Part shown: positions 14,854 to 23,086 of the stretch, one piece after another
Position numbering within the stretch: the first letter of the stretch is position 1
Layout of the letters: the number at the start of each line of letters is the position of its first letter
Source of the DNA: Pseudoruegeria aquimaris
GTDB taxonomy: Bacteria; Pseudomonadota; Alphaproteobacteria; Rhodobacterales; Rhodobacteraceae
Direction of reading: 5' to 3'
Assembly: GCF_900172235.1 (NCBI RefSeq)
Contig: NZ_FWFQ01000008.1
Span: 62,001 to 126,000 of the forward strand
Length of the DNA stretch: 64,000 nucleotides
Program-made: the position numbers and the translations under genes
The notes under the pieces: generated by a model
What the model was told of the DNA's origin: nothing
The model's database searches: none
Seen by the model: only the letters and a program-made list of their open reading frames with translations

Positions 14854-16917
14854 CTAGCGCCAGAGGTGGGCCTTGCCGGCAAGGAGCCCCTGCAGTTTCG
14901 AAAGGCTTCGGTTGAAGGGCCCCGGCCGGGGCACCGCGCCGCTTTTCAGTCGCTCCACGATCACTTCGGGCGGGCAGGGCAGGCCGGTGACCGGATCGCG
15001 GTAGCGCGGATAGTCGATCAGAGTGGCATGGACGAGCCCGGCAAGGGAGGGGCGGGCACTGCGGCGGGCGGGCACTTCGCCCAGGTCGCGGGTCAGGCCC
15101 CAGCCGGCGTAGAAGGGCGTGCCGAGGCAGGTGACGGGCACGTCGCGGAGCAGCGCCTCGAAACCCAGAAGCGATGTCATCGTCCAGACTTCCTGCACCT
15201 CTCCCAGCAGGGCAACCGGATCGGCCCCCCGCAGCACGGCATCGGCCAGCCCGGCCAGGTCCGCTTCGGGCACGGCGCCGGGGCGCAGCCCGGCCTCCAC
15301 GTCGGGGTGGGGCTTGTAGAGGATCACCGCGCCGGGATTTTCGGCGCGCACGGCCTGCAGCAAGGCGAGGTTCGTTCCGACGGCCTGCGTGCCGGTGCGG
15401 ATCGAGGCGTCGTCTTCCACCTGTCCGGGGACGAGGATCCGGTGCCCCTCGGGCAGCGGCGGCAGGGAGGCGCCTTCGAGATTGTATTTGCTCAGGCCCG
15501 CGGCGAGGATCGCGCCCCGTAGCGCCTCGGCCCGCGCCAGCGCGGCCGGGGGCAGGGCATCGGCATCCGCGATCAGCCGCTCAAGCCGGCTTTCGCGGCG
15601 CGGGTCGTAGTAGATGCCCAAGTCGTCCAGCACCAGCGAAAGCGGGGGCACGAGTTCCGCGCCCAGCCCGCGCGAGCGCAGGAAGCCATCCTCTACGCGC
15701 CACAGAGGCACGCCTTCGATGTTGGCCTGCGTTTCAAGCTCCGCCGTCGCCTTGCCGGCCCAGTACATCAGCCGCCCGCCCCGGCGACGGGCCTGGGCCA
15801 GCGCCTCCTGCGGAGCATCGCGGAATCGGACGGGCGCGTAGGTGCCGAAGATCTGCTGGAAGGGGCGGCGCTTCCAGAGGCGGATGCCGGTGCCGATCCA
15901 GCCGGCACGATCCTCGCGCCACTGCCGCGCGAGGGCGGGCAGGGTGGCAAGCACCTCCTCCAGCGCGCAGAGCCTGTCGCCGTAGGGATCATACCAGCGC
16001 GGATAGAGCAGCATCGCGCCCGCGTAGAGCTGGGCGCGGGTCAGCTGGCGGCTGCGGCGGGGCACGGGCATCCTGTCGTCGGTCAGGCCCCAGCCCGCGT
16101 AGAAGGGCTGCCCGAAGACGACCGGGCGATGGCCGGCGTAGATCGCTTCGAAGCCCAGCAGGGAGGAGACCGTGTAGACGGCGACGGCGCCCTGCATCAG
16201 CGCCCAGGGCGATACCGGTTCCGTCAGCAGGCGGACGCGGTGGGAGGCGTCGCGTTCATCGAAATGCCCGGCGCGGTGGCCGGCGGCCGTTTCCGGGTGG
16301 GTCTTGACGTAGACCGGCAGGCCCGGGTGCTCGAGCTGCGCGGTGACGAGCATGTCGCGGAAGGTGGCGACATCGGCGCCGCAGGCGGTGAGGGAGGCAT
16401 CGCCGCGGGTCTGGTCCAGCACCAGCACGTAGGGAGAGTCCGGCACGCCTGCCGCCGGATCGAAGGCATTGTACTTGGACAGATGCGCCTGCATCTGCAG
16501 CGCGATGCAGGCGCGTGCGCGATCGAGCAGGGCGGTGTCGTCCAGCGGATGGGTGGCGAGTAGGGTTTCCAGATCGCTCGGGGTGCGGCCGTCGAAGTGG
16601 ACGCCGGTTTCATCGAGCACCAGCCCCAGTGGCGGCTCCCCGGAGCGCCCCGGCAGCACCGAGCGCAGGAAGGCATCTTCCACGCGCAGGATCGGGTTGC
16701 CGGTGCGGGTCGCGACGCCCTCGCCCCGCGGGGCGGTGGGGCTCTGGCCCCAGACGCCGACCCAATCCTGCGGCCCCGGCTTGCCGAGGCGGACCCGGTA
16801 GCCCGAGAGCGCCAGGATGCGTTTCACGCGGGCATTGGTGAGAAAGCCGCCGTTGTAAACGAAAAGCCGCCGGGGAGTCGCGTCCCCGGCGGCGTCTGGA
16901 TCACGGATGGGCGTCAA
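14854..16917 (-). CDS. kpsC: Capsule beta-Kdo transferase KpsC
   Basis: A 687-residue cytoplasmic protein made of two tandem capsule-synthesis transferase domains, each with the same signature order: VEDAFLRS/VEDGFLRSRG, LSKYNAFD/LSKYNLEG, KTHPE/KPHPD, and SLLGFEA..GQPFYAGWGLT/CLGTPFYAGWGLT. The repeats start near residues 17 and 340. KpsC-type enzymes add the poly-Kdo linker on lyso-phosphatidylglycerol for ABC-dependent (group 2-type) capsules. The length equals that of classical KpsC. It lies 4 bp after an OPX lipoprotein gene and ends 34 bp from the convergent ribD. No capsule transporter genes (kpsM/T/E) are in the window. Confidence 0.93.
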   Translation of the reverse strand: MTPIRDPDAAGDATPRRLFVYNGGFLTNARVKRILALSGYRVRLGKPGPQDWVGVWGQSPTAPRGEGVATRTGNPILRVEDAFLRSVLPGRSGEPPLGLVLDETGVHFDGRTPSDLETLLATHPLDDTALLDRARACIALQMQAHLSKYNAFDPAAGVPDSPYVLVLDQTRGDASLTACGADVATFRDMLVTAQLEHPGLPVYVKTHPETAAGHRAGHFDERDASHRVRLLTEPVSPWALMQGAVAVYTVSSLLGFEAIYAGHRPVVFGQPFYAGWGLTDDRMPVPRRSRQLTRAQLYAGAMLLYPRWYDPYGDRLCALEEVLATLPALARQWREDRAGWIGTGIRLWKRRPFQQIFGTYAPVRFRDAPQEALAQARRRGGRLMYWAGKATAELETQANIEGVPLWRVEDGFLRSRGLGAELVPPLSLVLDDLGIYYDPRRESRLERLIADADALPPAALARAEALRGAILAAGLSKYNLEGASLPPLPEGHRILVPGQVEDDASIRTGTQAVGTNLALLQAVRAENPGAVILYKPHPDVEAGLRPGAVPEADLAGLADAVLRGADPVALLGEVQEVWTMTSLLGFEALLRDVPVTCLGTPFYAGWGLTRDLGEVPARRSARPSLAGLVHATLIDYPRYRDPVTGLPCPPEVIVERLKSGAVPRPGPFNRSLSKLQGLLAGKAHLWR

Positions 16918-16921
16918 GGCC

Positions 16922-18052
16922 TCAGTTGGCCAGCGTCGAGAGCGAGGCCGTCGTGTTGATCGGCCCGACGATGGCGTTGAGCGATTTCTGCCAGCGCACG
17001 TAGGGGGCTTCGGTCACGTAGAGGGTATCGTCCTCGCGGATCACGAAATCCCGCGCCATGAACATGCCGTTGGGCTCGGTCAGGTTGAGCACGTAGACCA
17101 TGCGTTGCGCCCCTTGCAGATCATTGCGGCCCAGCACCGTGTTGGCGATTTCGGCCGGCTCGTTGCGCATGATGAACACGCCGGTGGGATCGGCGAGGTT
17201 GGAGTTCAGCCCGCCCACGAGCGCCAGCGCCTCGATGGCCGAGATCGTCTGGGATTCGAAAGGCACGCGGCTCTGCGCGCCGGTGGCTCCGAGCACGGTG
17301 AAATCACGCTGGTCTTCCTGCACTACGATCCTGTCGCCGTTGCGCAGGGCGATGTCCATATGGGGGTTCTTGTAGAGATCGGTGAGCCAGATGCGCTCGG
17401 TCTTGCCGCCGCGGATCACGTTGATCTGCGTGATCTCCAGCTCCGAGGTGATCCCGCCGGCCTGCGCCAGCATCCCCGACAGCGTGCGCGAGGGGCGCTC
17501 GATCGGGTATACGCCCTGCGCCGCCACGTCCCCGACCACGGAGACGGTGGAGCCATCCCCGGCGGCGCGCACGATCAGCACCTGCGGATCGGGGGTCTGC
17601 GTGTCGAGCTTCTCGGTGATGATCTTGCGCAGCGCTTCAGGCGTGTTGCCGGCGGCGCGCACGCGGCCCGCGTAGGGCACGAAGATGTGGCCGGAGCCAT
17701 CCACCTGCACTTCCGACAGGAACGTGGAGTTCACGCCTTCCTGGCCGAGCAGCGGAACGTCGCTGTTTTCCCAGATGGTCAGGGCCAGCGTATCGCCGGG
17801 GCTGATCGTATCGGAGCCCAGAACGCCTGCGTTCTGGAAGGCCTCGGAGAAGCCGAGCGCCGGCACGAGCGAGGTGGCCCGCGTGACGCGATCGTTGACC
17901 GTCACGATGAAGGCGTCCCCCTGCCGCTGGACGGAGCCTTCGTAGATCTCTTCCTTGCTGGGGCCGGAACGTGGGAGCGAACACCCCACGAGGCTTGCAA
18001 ATAGCAAGCAGAATGCCGCTGCGCGAGCGACGCTGGACGCCACACTTTTCAC
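16922..18052 (-). CDS. Outer-membrane polysaccharide export lipoprotein (Wza/KpsD-type OPX)
   Basis: A 376-residue OPX-family lipoprotein (lipobox SLVGC, acylated C24) that would form the periplasm-spanning export channel for capsule or exopolysaccharide. It has the Poly_export domain (ISPGDTLALTIWENSD...LSEVQVDGSGHIFVPYAGRVRAAGNT, residues about 80-160). Two SLBB domains follow, with VSVVGDVAAQGVYPIE and FTVLGATGAQSRVPF. The C-terminus is short, unlike the full-length KpsD of E. coli. It sits between kpsS and kpsC on the same strand, 4 bp from kpsC, which ties it to a lyso-PG/Kdo-anchored capsule. The partner inner-membrane exporter is elsewhere. Confidence 0.9.
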   Translation of the reverse strand: MKSVASSVARAAAFCLLFASLVGCSLPRSGPSKEEIYEGSVQRQGDAFIVTVNDRVTRATSLVPALGFSEAFQNAGVLGSDTISPGDTLALTIWENSDVPLLGQEGVNSTFLSEVQVDGSGHIFVPYAGRVRAAGNTPEALRKIITEKLDTQTPDPQVLIVRAAGDGSTVSVVGDVAAQGVYPIERPSRTLSGMLAQAGGITSELEITQINVIRGGKTERIWLTDLYKNPHMDIALRNGDRIVVQEDQRDFTVLGATGAQSRVPFESQTISAIEALALVGGLNSNLADPTGVFIMRNEPAEIANTVLGRNDLQGAQRMVYVLNLTEPNGMFMARDFVIREDDTLYVTEAPYVRWQKSLNAIVGPINTTASLSTLAN

Positions 18053-18143
18053 GGTTGGGCTCCTCGATTATGAACACTGCCTCAAGTTTTTTTTGTAAAC
18101 TACGAGAATCCCGTTCAAAAATCCAGCGCCGAGATTGCGGCGC

Positions 18144-19436
18144 TCAGGTGACGATCCGCAACTGTTGCCGGGGAGCCGCTTTGCCGGATTTCAGCGCATC
18201 ATAGGGATCCTGCGGGGCGAGCATCAGATCGACGATCTGGCGCAGCAGCTGGCGCCGCCCCCGGCTGGAGTAGAACCCGCCCGCAACCTGCGAGGTTTCC
18301 AGCAGGTAGTCGCGGTAGTCGCGGTAGGCGCGCGTGTCGGGCCGGGCCGGTGCGGCGAAGAATTCCGCCAGCGGCTGGGTCGAGACGAACTCGGGCTTGG
18401 CATAGACGGCATCGCCGAAGACCTTCAGCGGTAGGCCCCGCCACAGCACCTGCTGGGCCGCGGTGGAATTGACCGTCACCGCGCTGCGGGCGTGATCGAG
18501 CAGCTGCGCCAGCTTGCCGCCACGCACGTAGTGCACCCGCCCGGTGACGTCATGGGCGCGGGCGAGCTCCTTGATCTGGCGCCGAATCGGAACCTGCCCG
18601 TTTTCCAGCGGGTGGGCCTTGAACACCAGGTGGTGGTGCCCGGGCGCGCCCTCCGCGAACCCCTCGATCACCAGTTCGAGGAACTCGCTCATCGAGGAAA
18701 ACGGGCTGTGCATCTGGAAGCTGGAATCGTGTTCGAGCTGTAGCAATGCAAGGTGGTAGGGGAAGCCCCCCGTCTTGATCCGCGTGGTGGAGATCACCCG
18801 ATCCGCCCAGAGCGCCGGCATCAGCAGCAGCCGGCGGAAATAGAGCTGGAATTCCCGCGTGACCGGCAGGGCGCGGTGGGGGCGGAAATTGCGATACTCG
18901 CCGTTCCGCAGCATCACGAAGTAATGGTAGAGCGCCCCGTAGAACACGTGCTGGCGCATGTCCCCCCAATGGGCAGGCGCCTCTGGCACGTCCACGTCGG
19001 AGTGCGCGAGCGCCTCCTGCATGGAGGCCACCGTCATCTCCATCAGGCGCGAATTGCCGTTGCTGCCACCGCGTTCGTAGGTGATCCAGTAAGGCCGCAG
19101 GTAGCCTTCCTCGAAGACATGGACGGTGACGCCGCGGGCCTTTGCGATCTTGATGGCCTGCGCGTGGATGGGGCGGGTGTCGCCGTAGAGCGCGATGTCG
19201 GTGATCTGCTTCTGGGCCAGAAGCGCGGTGAAGCGCGCCGGCCACTGGTCCTGGGAGTCGCGGAAGGGAATGTAGCTGTCCGCGTCGAACCAGAAGGCGC
19301 GGTCGCCCTGGTTGAACCCCACGCGCCAGACCTCGGCCCCAGCAAGCCGCAGCATCCGGCCCAACTGGTGGAAGAACGGCCCGTGCGGCCCCTGCAGGAA
19401 TAGAAACCTGCGATCGGAAACGAGGTTGCGTCCCAT
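18144..19436 (-). CDS. kpsS: Capsule Kdo transferase KpsS
   Basis: A 430-residue protein of the KpsS/LipB family, which adds the first beta-Kdo to lyso-phosphatidylglycerol at the start of group 2-type capsule linkers. It begins RRFLFLQGPHGPFFHQLGRML and has GVTVHVFEEGYLRPYWITYE, HHLVFKAHPLENGQ and VHYVRGGKLAQLLDHARSAVTVNSTAAQQVLWRGLPL, all typical. It is the first gene of the minus-strand capsule run; the next gene starts 92 bp after its stop. The 250 bp between its start and ribE on the other strand must carry both promoters, but I see no clear elements there. Confidence 0.92.
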   Translation of the reverse strand: MGRNLVSDRRFLFLQGPHGPFFHQLGRMLRLAGAEVWRVGFNQGDRAFWFDADSYIPFRDSQDQWPARFTALLAQKQITDIALYGDTRPIHAQAIKIAKARGVTVHVFEEGYLRPYWITYERGGSNGNSRLMEMTVASMQEALAHSDVDVPEAPAHWGDMRQHVFYGALYHYFVMLRNGEYRNFRPHRALPVTREFQLYFRRLLLMPALWADRVISTTRIKTGGFPYHLALLQLEHDSSFQMHSPFSSMSEFLELVIEGFAEGAPGHHHLVFKAHPLENGQVPIRRQIKELARAHDVTGRVHYVRGGKLAQLLDHARSAVTVNSTAAQQVLWRGLPLKVFGDAVYAKPEFVSTQPLAEFFAAPARPDTRAYRDYRDYLLETSQVAGGFYSSRGRRQLLRQIVDLMLAPQDPYDALKSGKAAPRQQLRIVT

Positions 19437-19686
19437 GGTCCCTCACACGGCGCGCGGCTGCACCCGCATTGCGCCCTCACAAAAACACTTACCCAACCGG
19501 GATCATCCCGACCAGAATGAACGATCAAGCGGGCGGAAATAAGGCGGTGATCGTGCATCAATCCTGCATCAATCAGGTGTATTGTTCCGAAATTCCGTCG
19601 CGTTGGCGGTCCGGCGCCCCCTTGCGTCAACTGGGGGGAGCCGCTACGTCAGGCCCAGATTTCTGCCCCCGGGAAAAGGAGCGCCC

Positions 19687-20301
19687 ATGTTCACGGGTAT
19701 CATCACCGATGTCGGCACCATTCTGGAGCTTGAGCAACGCGGCGACCTGCGCGCGCGCATCGGCACGGCCTATGCCGCCAGCGGCATCGATCTCGGCGCC
19801 TCCATCGCCTGCAACGGCGTCTGCCTCACGGTGATCGCCAAGGGCGACAGCCCGCAGAACTGGTTCGACGTGGAGATCAGCGCCGAAAGCGTGGCGAAAA
19901 CCAACATCGGCACGCCGGGCTCCGGCTGGGCCCTCGGCGGGCGGCTCAATCTCGAACGCGCCCTCAAGGTGGGCGACGAACTGGGCGGCCATATCGTGTC
20001 GGGCCACGTGGACGGCGTGGCCGAGATCATCGAAACCCGCGACGAGGGTGACAGCACCCGCTTCACCTTCCGCGCCCCGGACGAGCTGGCGAGGTTCATC
20101 GCGCCGAAGGGCTCCGTGGCGCTGAACGGCACCTCGCTCACCGTGAACGAGGTCGAGGGCAGCACCTTCGGCGTCAACATCATCCCGCACACCAAGCAGG
20201 TCACCACCTGGGGCACGGCCAAGGCCGGCGACGTGGTGAACCTCGAAATCGACACCATGGCCCGCTACGTGGCGCGCCTTCGCGAATGGGGCAGCAAATG
20301 A
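19687..20301 (+). CDS. ribE: Riboflavin synthase alpha chain
   Basis: A 204-residue enzyme that dismutates two lumazines to riboflavin. Two similar lumazine-binding repeats are visible: MFTGIITDVG...SIACNGVCLTV and GGHIVSGHVDG...SVALNGTSLTVNEVEG. The ATG at 19687 follows AAAAGGAGC; the longer open frame upstream has no family similarity. The stop lies just inside the ribBX start (ATGA overlap). No FMN riboswitch is recognisable in the leader between kpsS and ribE. It heads the ribE-ribBX-ribH-nusB operon. Confidence 0.96.
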   Translation: MFTGIITDVGTILELEQRGDLRARIGTAYAASGIDLGASIACNGVCLTVIAKGDSPQNWFDVEISAESVAKTNIGTPGSGWALGGRLNLERALKVGDELGGHIVSGHVDGVAEIIETRDEGDSTRFTFRAPDELARFIAPKGSVALNGTSLTVNEVEGSTFGVNIIPHTKQVTTWGTAKAGDVVNLEIDTMARYVARLREWGSK

Positions 20302-21401
20302 GCGCCGAATACCATGATGCGATCTCCCCGATCGAGGAGATCATCGAGGACGCCCGCAACGGGCGCATGTTCGTTCTCGTCGATGCCGAGGACCGCGAAA
20401 ACGAGGGCGACCTGGTGATCCCCGCGCAGATGGCGACGCCGGAAGCGATCAACTTCATGGCCACCCACGGCCGCGGCCTGATCTGCCTGACGCTCACCGA
20501 GGAGCGGATCGACGCGCTGGGCCTGCCCCTGATGGCCAACTACAACTCCTCGCGCCACGAAACCGCCTTCACGATCTCGATCGAGGCCCGCGAAGGCGTC
20601 ACCACCGGCATCTCCGCGCACGACCGTGCCCGCACCGTGGCCGTGGCCATCGACGCCAGCAAGACGGCGGCCGACATCGCCACGCCCGGCCATGTCTTCC
20701 CGCTGCGCGCGCGCGACGGCGGCGTTCTGGTGCGTGCCGGCCACACCGAGGCCGCGGTGGACATCAGCCGGCTCGCCGGGCTCAACCCCTCGGGCGTGAT
20801 CTGCGAGATCATGAACGAGGACGGAACCATGGCGCGCCTGCCCGATCTCGTGGCCTTCGCACAGCGCCACGGGCTGAAGATCGGCACCATCGAGGACCTG
20901 ATCGCCTACCGCCGCCGCCACGACAACCTCGTGGAGATCTCCGCCGATCACCCGATCACCTCCGAGTTCGGCGGCGAATGGCAGATGAAGATCTTCACCG
21001 ACAAGACGATGGGCGCCGAGCACATCGCGCTGATCAAGGGCGACATCACCGCCCCCGGCCCCGTCCTGACCCGCATGCACACGCTCGACCCGCTGCTCGA
21101 CATCGTCGGCACCGGGCCCAAGGGGCGTGCCGGCGAGTTCGGCGACGCCATGCGCGAAGTGGCCCGCGAGGGGCGCGGCGTGGTCGTGCTGCTGCGCGAT
21201 CTGCACATGAAACTCGAAAAGGACGACGTGGTCTCCTCCAACACGCTCAAGCAATACGGGCTGGGGGCGCAGATCCTCTCCAACCTCGGGCTCTCCGAGA
21301 TCGTCCTGCTCACCAATTCGCCCAAACCCAAGGTGGTCGGGCTCGAAGCCTACGGGCTGTCGATCACCGGCACCCGCAAGATCCCGATGGAGCGTGACTG
21401 A
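20298..21401 (+). CDS. ribB: 3,4-dihydroxy-2-butanone 4-phosphate synthase with degenerate GTP cyclohydrolase II domain (RibBX)
   Basis: A 367-residue protein with an intact DHBP synthase domain at residues 1-205: DAEDRENEGDLVIPA, RGLICL, SSRHETAFTISIE, TGISAHDRARTVAVAI and GHTEAAVDISRLAG. It makes the four-carbon precursor of riboflavin from ribulose 5-phosphate. The C-terminal half has the GTP cyclohydrolase II fold (LKQYGLGAQILSNLG, VLLTNSPKPKVVGLEAYGL). It lacks the three zinc-binding cysteines of the ECLTG...RCDCG motif (MHTLDPLLDIVGTGPKG stands there) and the RQEGRG catalytic motif. That half is therefore almost surely inactive, and a separate RibA must exist elsewhere. The start overlaps ribE, and the stop shares one base with the ribH ATG. 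Confidence 0.94.
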   Translation: MSAEYHDAISPIEEIIEDARNGRMFVLVDAEDRENEGDLVIPAQMATPEAINFMATHGRGLICLTLTEERIDALGLPLMANYNSSRHETAFTISIEAREGVTTGISAHDRARTVAVAIDASKTAADIATPGHVFPLRARDGGVLVRAGHTEAAVDISRLAGLNPSGVICEIMNEDGTMARLPDLVAFAQRHGLKIGTIEDLIAYRRRHDNLVEISADHPITSEFGGEWQMKIFTDKTMGAEHIALIKGDITAPGPVLTRMHTLDPLLDIVGTGPKGRAGEFGDAMREVAREGRGVVVLLRDLHMKLEKDDVVSSNTLKQYGLGAQILSNLGLSEIVLLTNSPKPKVVGLEAYGLSITGTRKIPMERD

Positions 21402-21949
21402 TGGCCGGAATTTCCCACTACGTGCTCGCCCGCCCGAGCTTCGACAAGCCGGTGAAACTGCTGATCGTGGTGTCGCCCTACTACAAGGAGATCGCCGATG
21501 ATCTCGTGGCCGGCGCAACGGCCGAGATCGAGGCCGCCGGCGGCAACTGGGAGCTCGTCGAAGTGCCCGGCGCGCTGGAGATCCCCACCGCCATCGGCAT
21601 CGCCGACCGGCAGGCCAACTTCGACGGCTACGTGGCGCTGGGCTGCGTGATCCGCGGCGAAACCACCCATTACGAGACGGTCTGCAACGACTCCTCCCGC
21701 GCGATCCAGCTGCTCGGCCTGCAGGGCCTCTGCATCGGCAACGGCATCCTGACGGTGGAGAACGAGGCCCAGGCCATCGTGCGGGCCGCCCCCGATCAGC
21801 AGAACAAGGGCGGCGGCGCGGCGGCTGCGGCCTTGCATTTGATCGCGCTTTCGCGCAAATGGGGCGCCCAGACCAAAGGCATCGGATTCCGCCCGCAGGG
21901 CGAAGAGATCCGCATCGCCGAGAAAAGCAGCGGATCCACGACAGCATGA
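21401..21949 (+). CDS. ribH: 6,7-dimethyl-8-ribityllumazine synthase
   Basis: A 182-residue enzyme that joins the products of RibD and RibB into the lumazine used by riboflavin synthase. Motifs: the N-terminal strand KLLIVVSPYYKEIADDLVAGA, VPGALEIPTAIG, the substrate-binding ALGCVIRGETTHYETVCND, and GILTVENEAQAI. It normally forms pentamers or icosahedra. The C-terminus (ALSRKWGAQTKGIGFRPQG) is about 20 residues longer than in the shortest homologues. The ATG overlaps the ribBX stop by one base and the TGA overlaps the nusB start by four, so translation is coupled through the cluster. Confidence 0.96.
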   Translation: MAGISHYVLARPSFDKPVKLLIVVSPYYKEIADDLVAGATAEIEAAGGNWELVEVPGALEIPTAIGIADRQANFDGYVALGCVIRGETTHYETVCNDSSRAIQLLGLQGLCIGNGILTVENEAQAIVRAAPDQQNKGGGAAAAALHLIALSRKWGAQTKGIGFRPQGEEIRIAEKSSGSTTA

Positions 21950-22413
21950 GCGCCAAAGCCGATCAGAAACGCCAGATGAAATCCGCCGCGCGGCTCTATG
22001 CCGTGCAGGCGCTGTTCCAGATGGAAAGCTCGGGTCAGACCGCCGAGAAGGTGATGCGCGAGTTCGAGGATCACCGCTTCGGCGCGCAATACGAAGAAGG
22101 CGAGATGATCGAGGGCGATGTCTCCCACTTCCGCTTCCTGACGGACACCGCCGTCAACTACCAGGCCCGCATCGACCAGATGACGGACCGCGCCCTCGTC
22201 GCGAAATGGCCGATCGACCGGATCGATCCCACCCTGCGCGCCCTGTTCCGCGCCGCCGGCGCCGAACTGATCCAGGGCGACACCCCCCCGCGCGTGACGA
22301 TCACCGAGTTCGTGGACGTGGCCAAGGCCTTCTACCCGGAAGGCCGCGAGCCGAAGTTCGTCAACGCCGTGCTCGATCACATGGCCCGCGAAGCCAGGCC
22401 CGAAGCCTTCTGA
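21946..22413 (+). CDS. nusB: Transcription antitermination factor NusB
   Basis: A 155-residue all-helical protein that works with NusE on boxA RNA in rRNA antitermination. The family start KSAARLYAVQALFQMESSGQ, RIDQMTDRALVAKWPIDRIDPTLRALFRAA and the C-terminal EFVDVAKAFYPEGREPKFVNAVLDHMAR are characteristic. The ATG at 21946 overlaps the ribH stop. It is the last gene of the rib operon; a GC hairpin (22420-22433) follows within 10 bp and may be the terminator. Confidence 0.96.
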   Translation: MSAKADQKRQMKSAARLYAVQALFQMESSGQTAEKVMREFEDHRFGAQYEEGEMIEGDVSHFRFLTDTAVNYQARIDQMTDRALVAKWPIDRIDPTLRALFRAAGAELIQGDTPPRVTITEFVDVAKAFYPEGREPKFVNAVLDHMAREARPEAF

Positions 22414-22419
22414 AAGGTG

Positions 22420-22433
22420 CCCCGCGCGGGGCC
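22420..22433 (+). terminator. GC hairpin after nusB, possible terminator
   Basis: GCCCCGCGCGGGGC is a perfect palindrome 7 bp after the nusB stop, followed by a weakly T-rich CCAACTTTGTT. It could end the rib operon, but the T-tract is poor. The next 25 bases (CTGAAAATATCCCCGCCGG and flanks) resemble the repeat leader between the ABC permease genes near 29075. Confidence 0.4.
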
Positions 22434-22559
22434 CAACTTTGTTCCTGAAAATATCCCCGCCGGAGGCAGGAAACCGGCGCCGCCTGCGGCGCCGTGCACC
22501 CTTGGCAGACGGGCCCGGCGGCCTATCCTTCTGCGTGTTGATCATTGCCGGAGGGTCCC

Positions 22560-22871
22560 ATGCCTGCGCTCGTTCGCCTCTATATCACCCACAGCCTGAT
22601 CGGTTTTGGCATCTCCGCCGTCTTCGTGGCCATCCTTCTATGGTTCAACGTCGCCAACCTCTGGCACCTCGTGACCCATTCCAACATCGGCTGGATGGCC
22701 GTGGCGCTCTTGGTGCTGTTCAACGGGATCGTCTTTTCCGGCGTCCAGTTCGGGATCGCCATCATGCGCATGGCCGAGGAGGACGATGACGCGGGCGGCA
22801 AGCGCGATGCCGTGCCTCTGCGTGCACCTCTGGCAGTGCCCGTCCCGGTGGAGAGCCACCGGAAGGGCTGA
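22560..22871 (+). CDS. Small two-TM membrane protein
   Basis: A 103-residue protein with two hydrophobic helices (about residues 5-30, HSLIGFGISAVFVAILLWFNV, and 43-66, IGWMAVALLVLFNGIVFSGVQFGIAI). An acidic/basic cytoplasmic tail, RMAEEDDDAGGKRDA, ends in a Pro/Val-rich stretch. The ATG at 22560 is preceded by CCGGAGGG. It resembles short conserved membrane proteins of Rhodobacteraceae, but I cannot name the family. It stands alone between nusB and the candidate RNA. Confidence 0.7.
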   Translation: MPALVRLYITHSLIGFGISAVFVAILLWFNVANLWHLVTHSNIGWMAVALLVLFNGIVFSGVQFGIAIMRMAEEDDDAGGKRDAVPLRAPLAVPVPVESHRKG

Positions 22872-22895
22872 AGTGGCGGGCCCGCAAACGCAGCC

Positions 22896-23049
22896 GTAGA
22901 GGTTGACGAATTCCCGAGGACCTGTGTGAACAGGTGGGCGCCAGGTAACGCGGCCAGGACCGTGACAGAGCCAGCTCCCTCGGATTTGCTTAAGGCCACC
23001 GGAATTGAACCGTAGTATACGAGAAGGGCAGCACCCGCCGGGGCTCTAC
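22896..23049 (+). ncRNA. Candidate structured RNA between convergent genes
   Basis: This stretch between two convergent genes has no coding potential and folds by eye into one elongated structure. The outer helix is GTAGAG (22896-22901) with CTCTAC (23044-23049). Inside it GGTT/AACC (22901-22904 with 23008-23011) and AATTCC/GGAATT (22909-22914 with 23001-23006) are nested. Further in are CGAGG/CCTCG (22915-22919 with 22978-22982), and a perfect hairpin ACCTGT-GTGA-ACAGGT at 22920-22935. The loop region holds GCCAGGTAACGC, which is also present in RNase P RNA, but the remaining RNase P core motifs are absent. It does not match my memory of tmRNA, 6S or SRP RNA. Strand and ends are uncertain. 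Confidence 0.45.
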
Positions 23050-23086
23050 ATAGGGTGCGCGCGCGGCTTTGCCAAGCGCCCGCACA

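Noticed and set aside
19437-19686. FMN riboswitch in the ribE leader
   Set aside because: The conserved RFN segments are not visible in the 250-bp leader.
22896-23049. RNase P, tmRNA, 6S or SRP RNA
   Set aside because: Only GCCAGGTAACGC and a weak ACCGTGACAGAG resemble RNase P; the GAGGAAAGTCC core is missing and the segment is too short. No tag reading frame or CCA acceptor of tmRNA is seen, the asymmetric bulges do not fit 6S, and the SRP core is absent.
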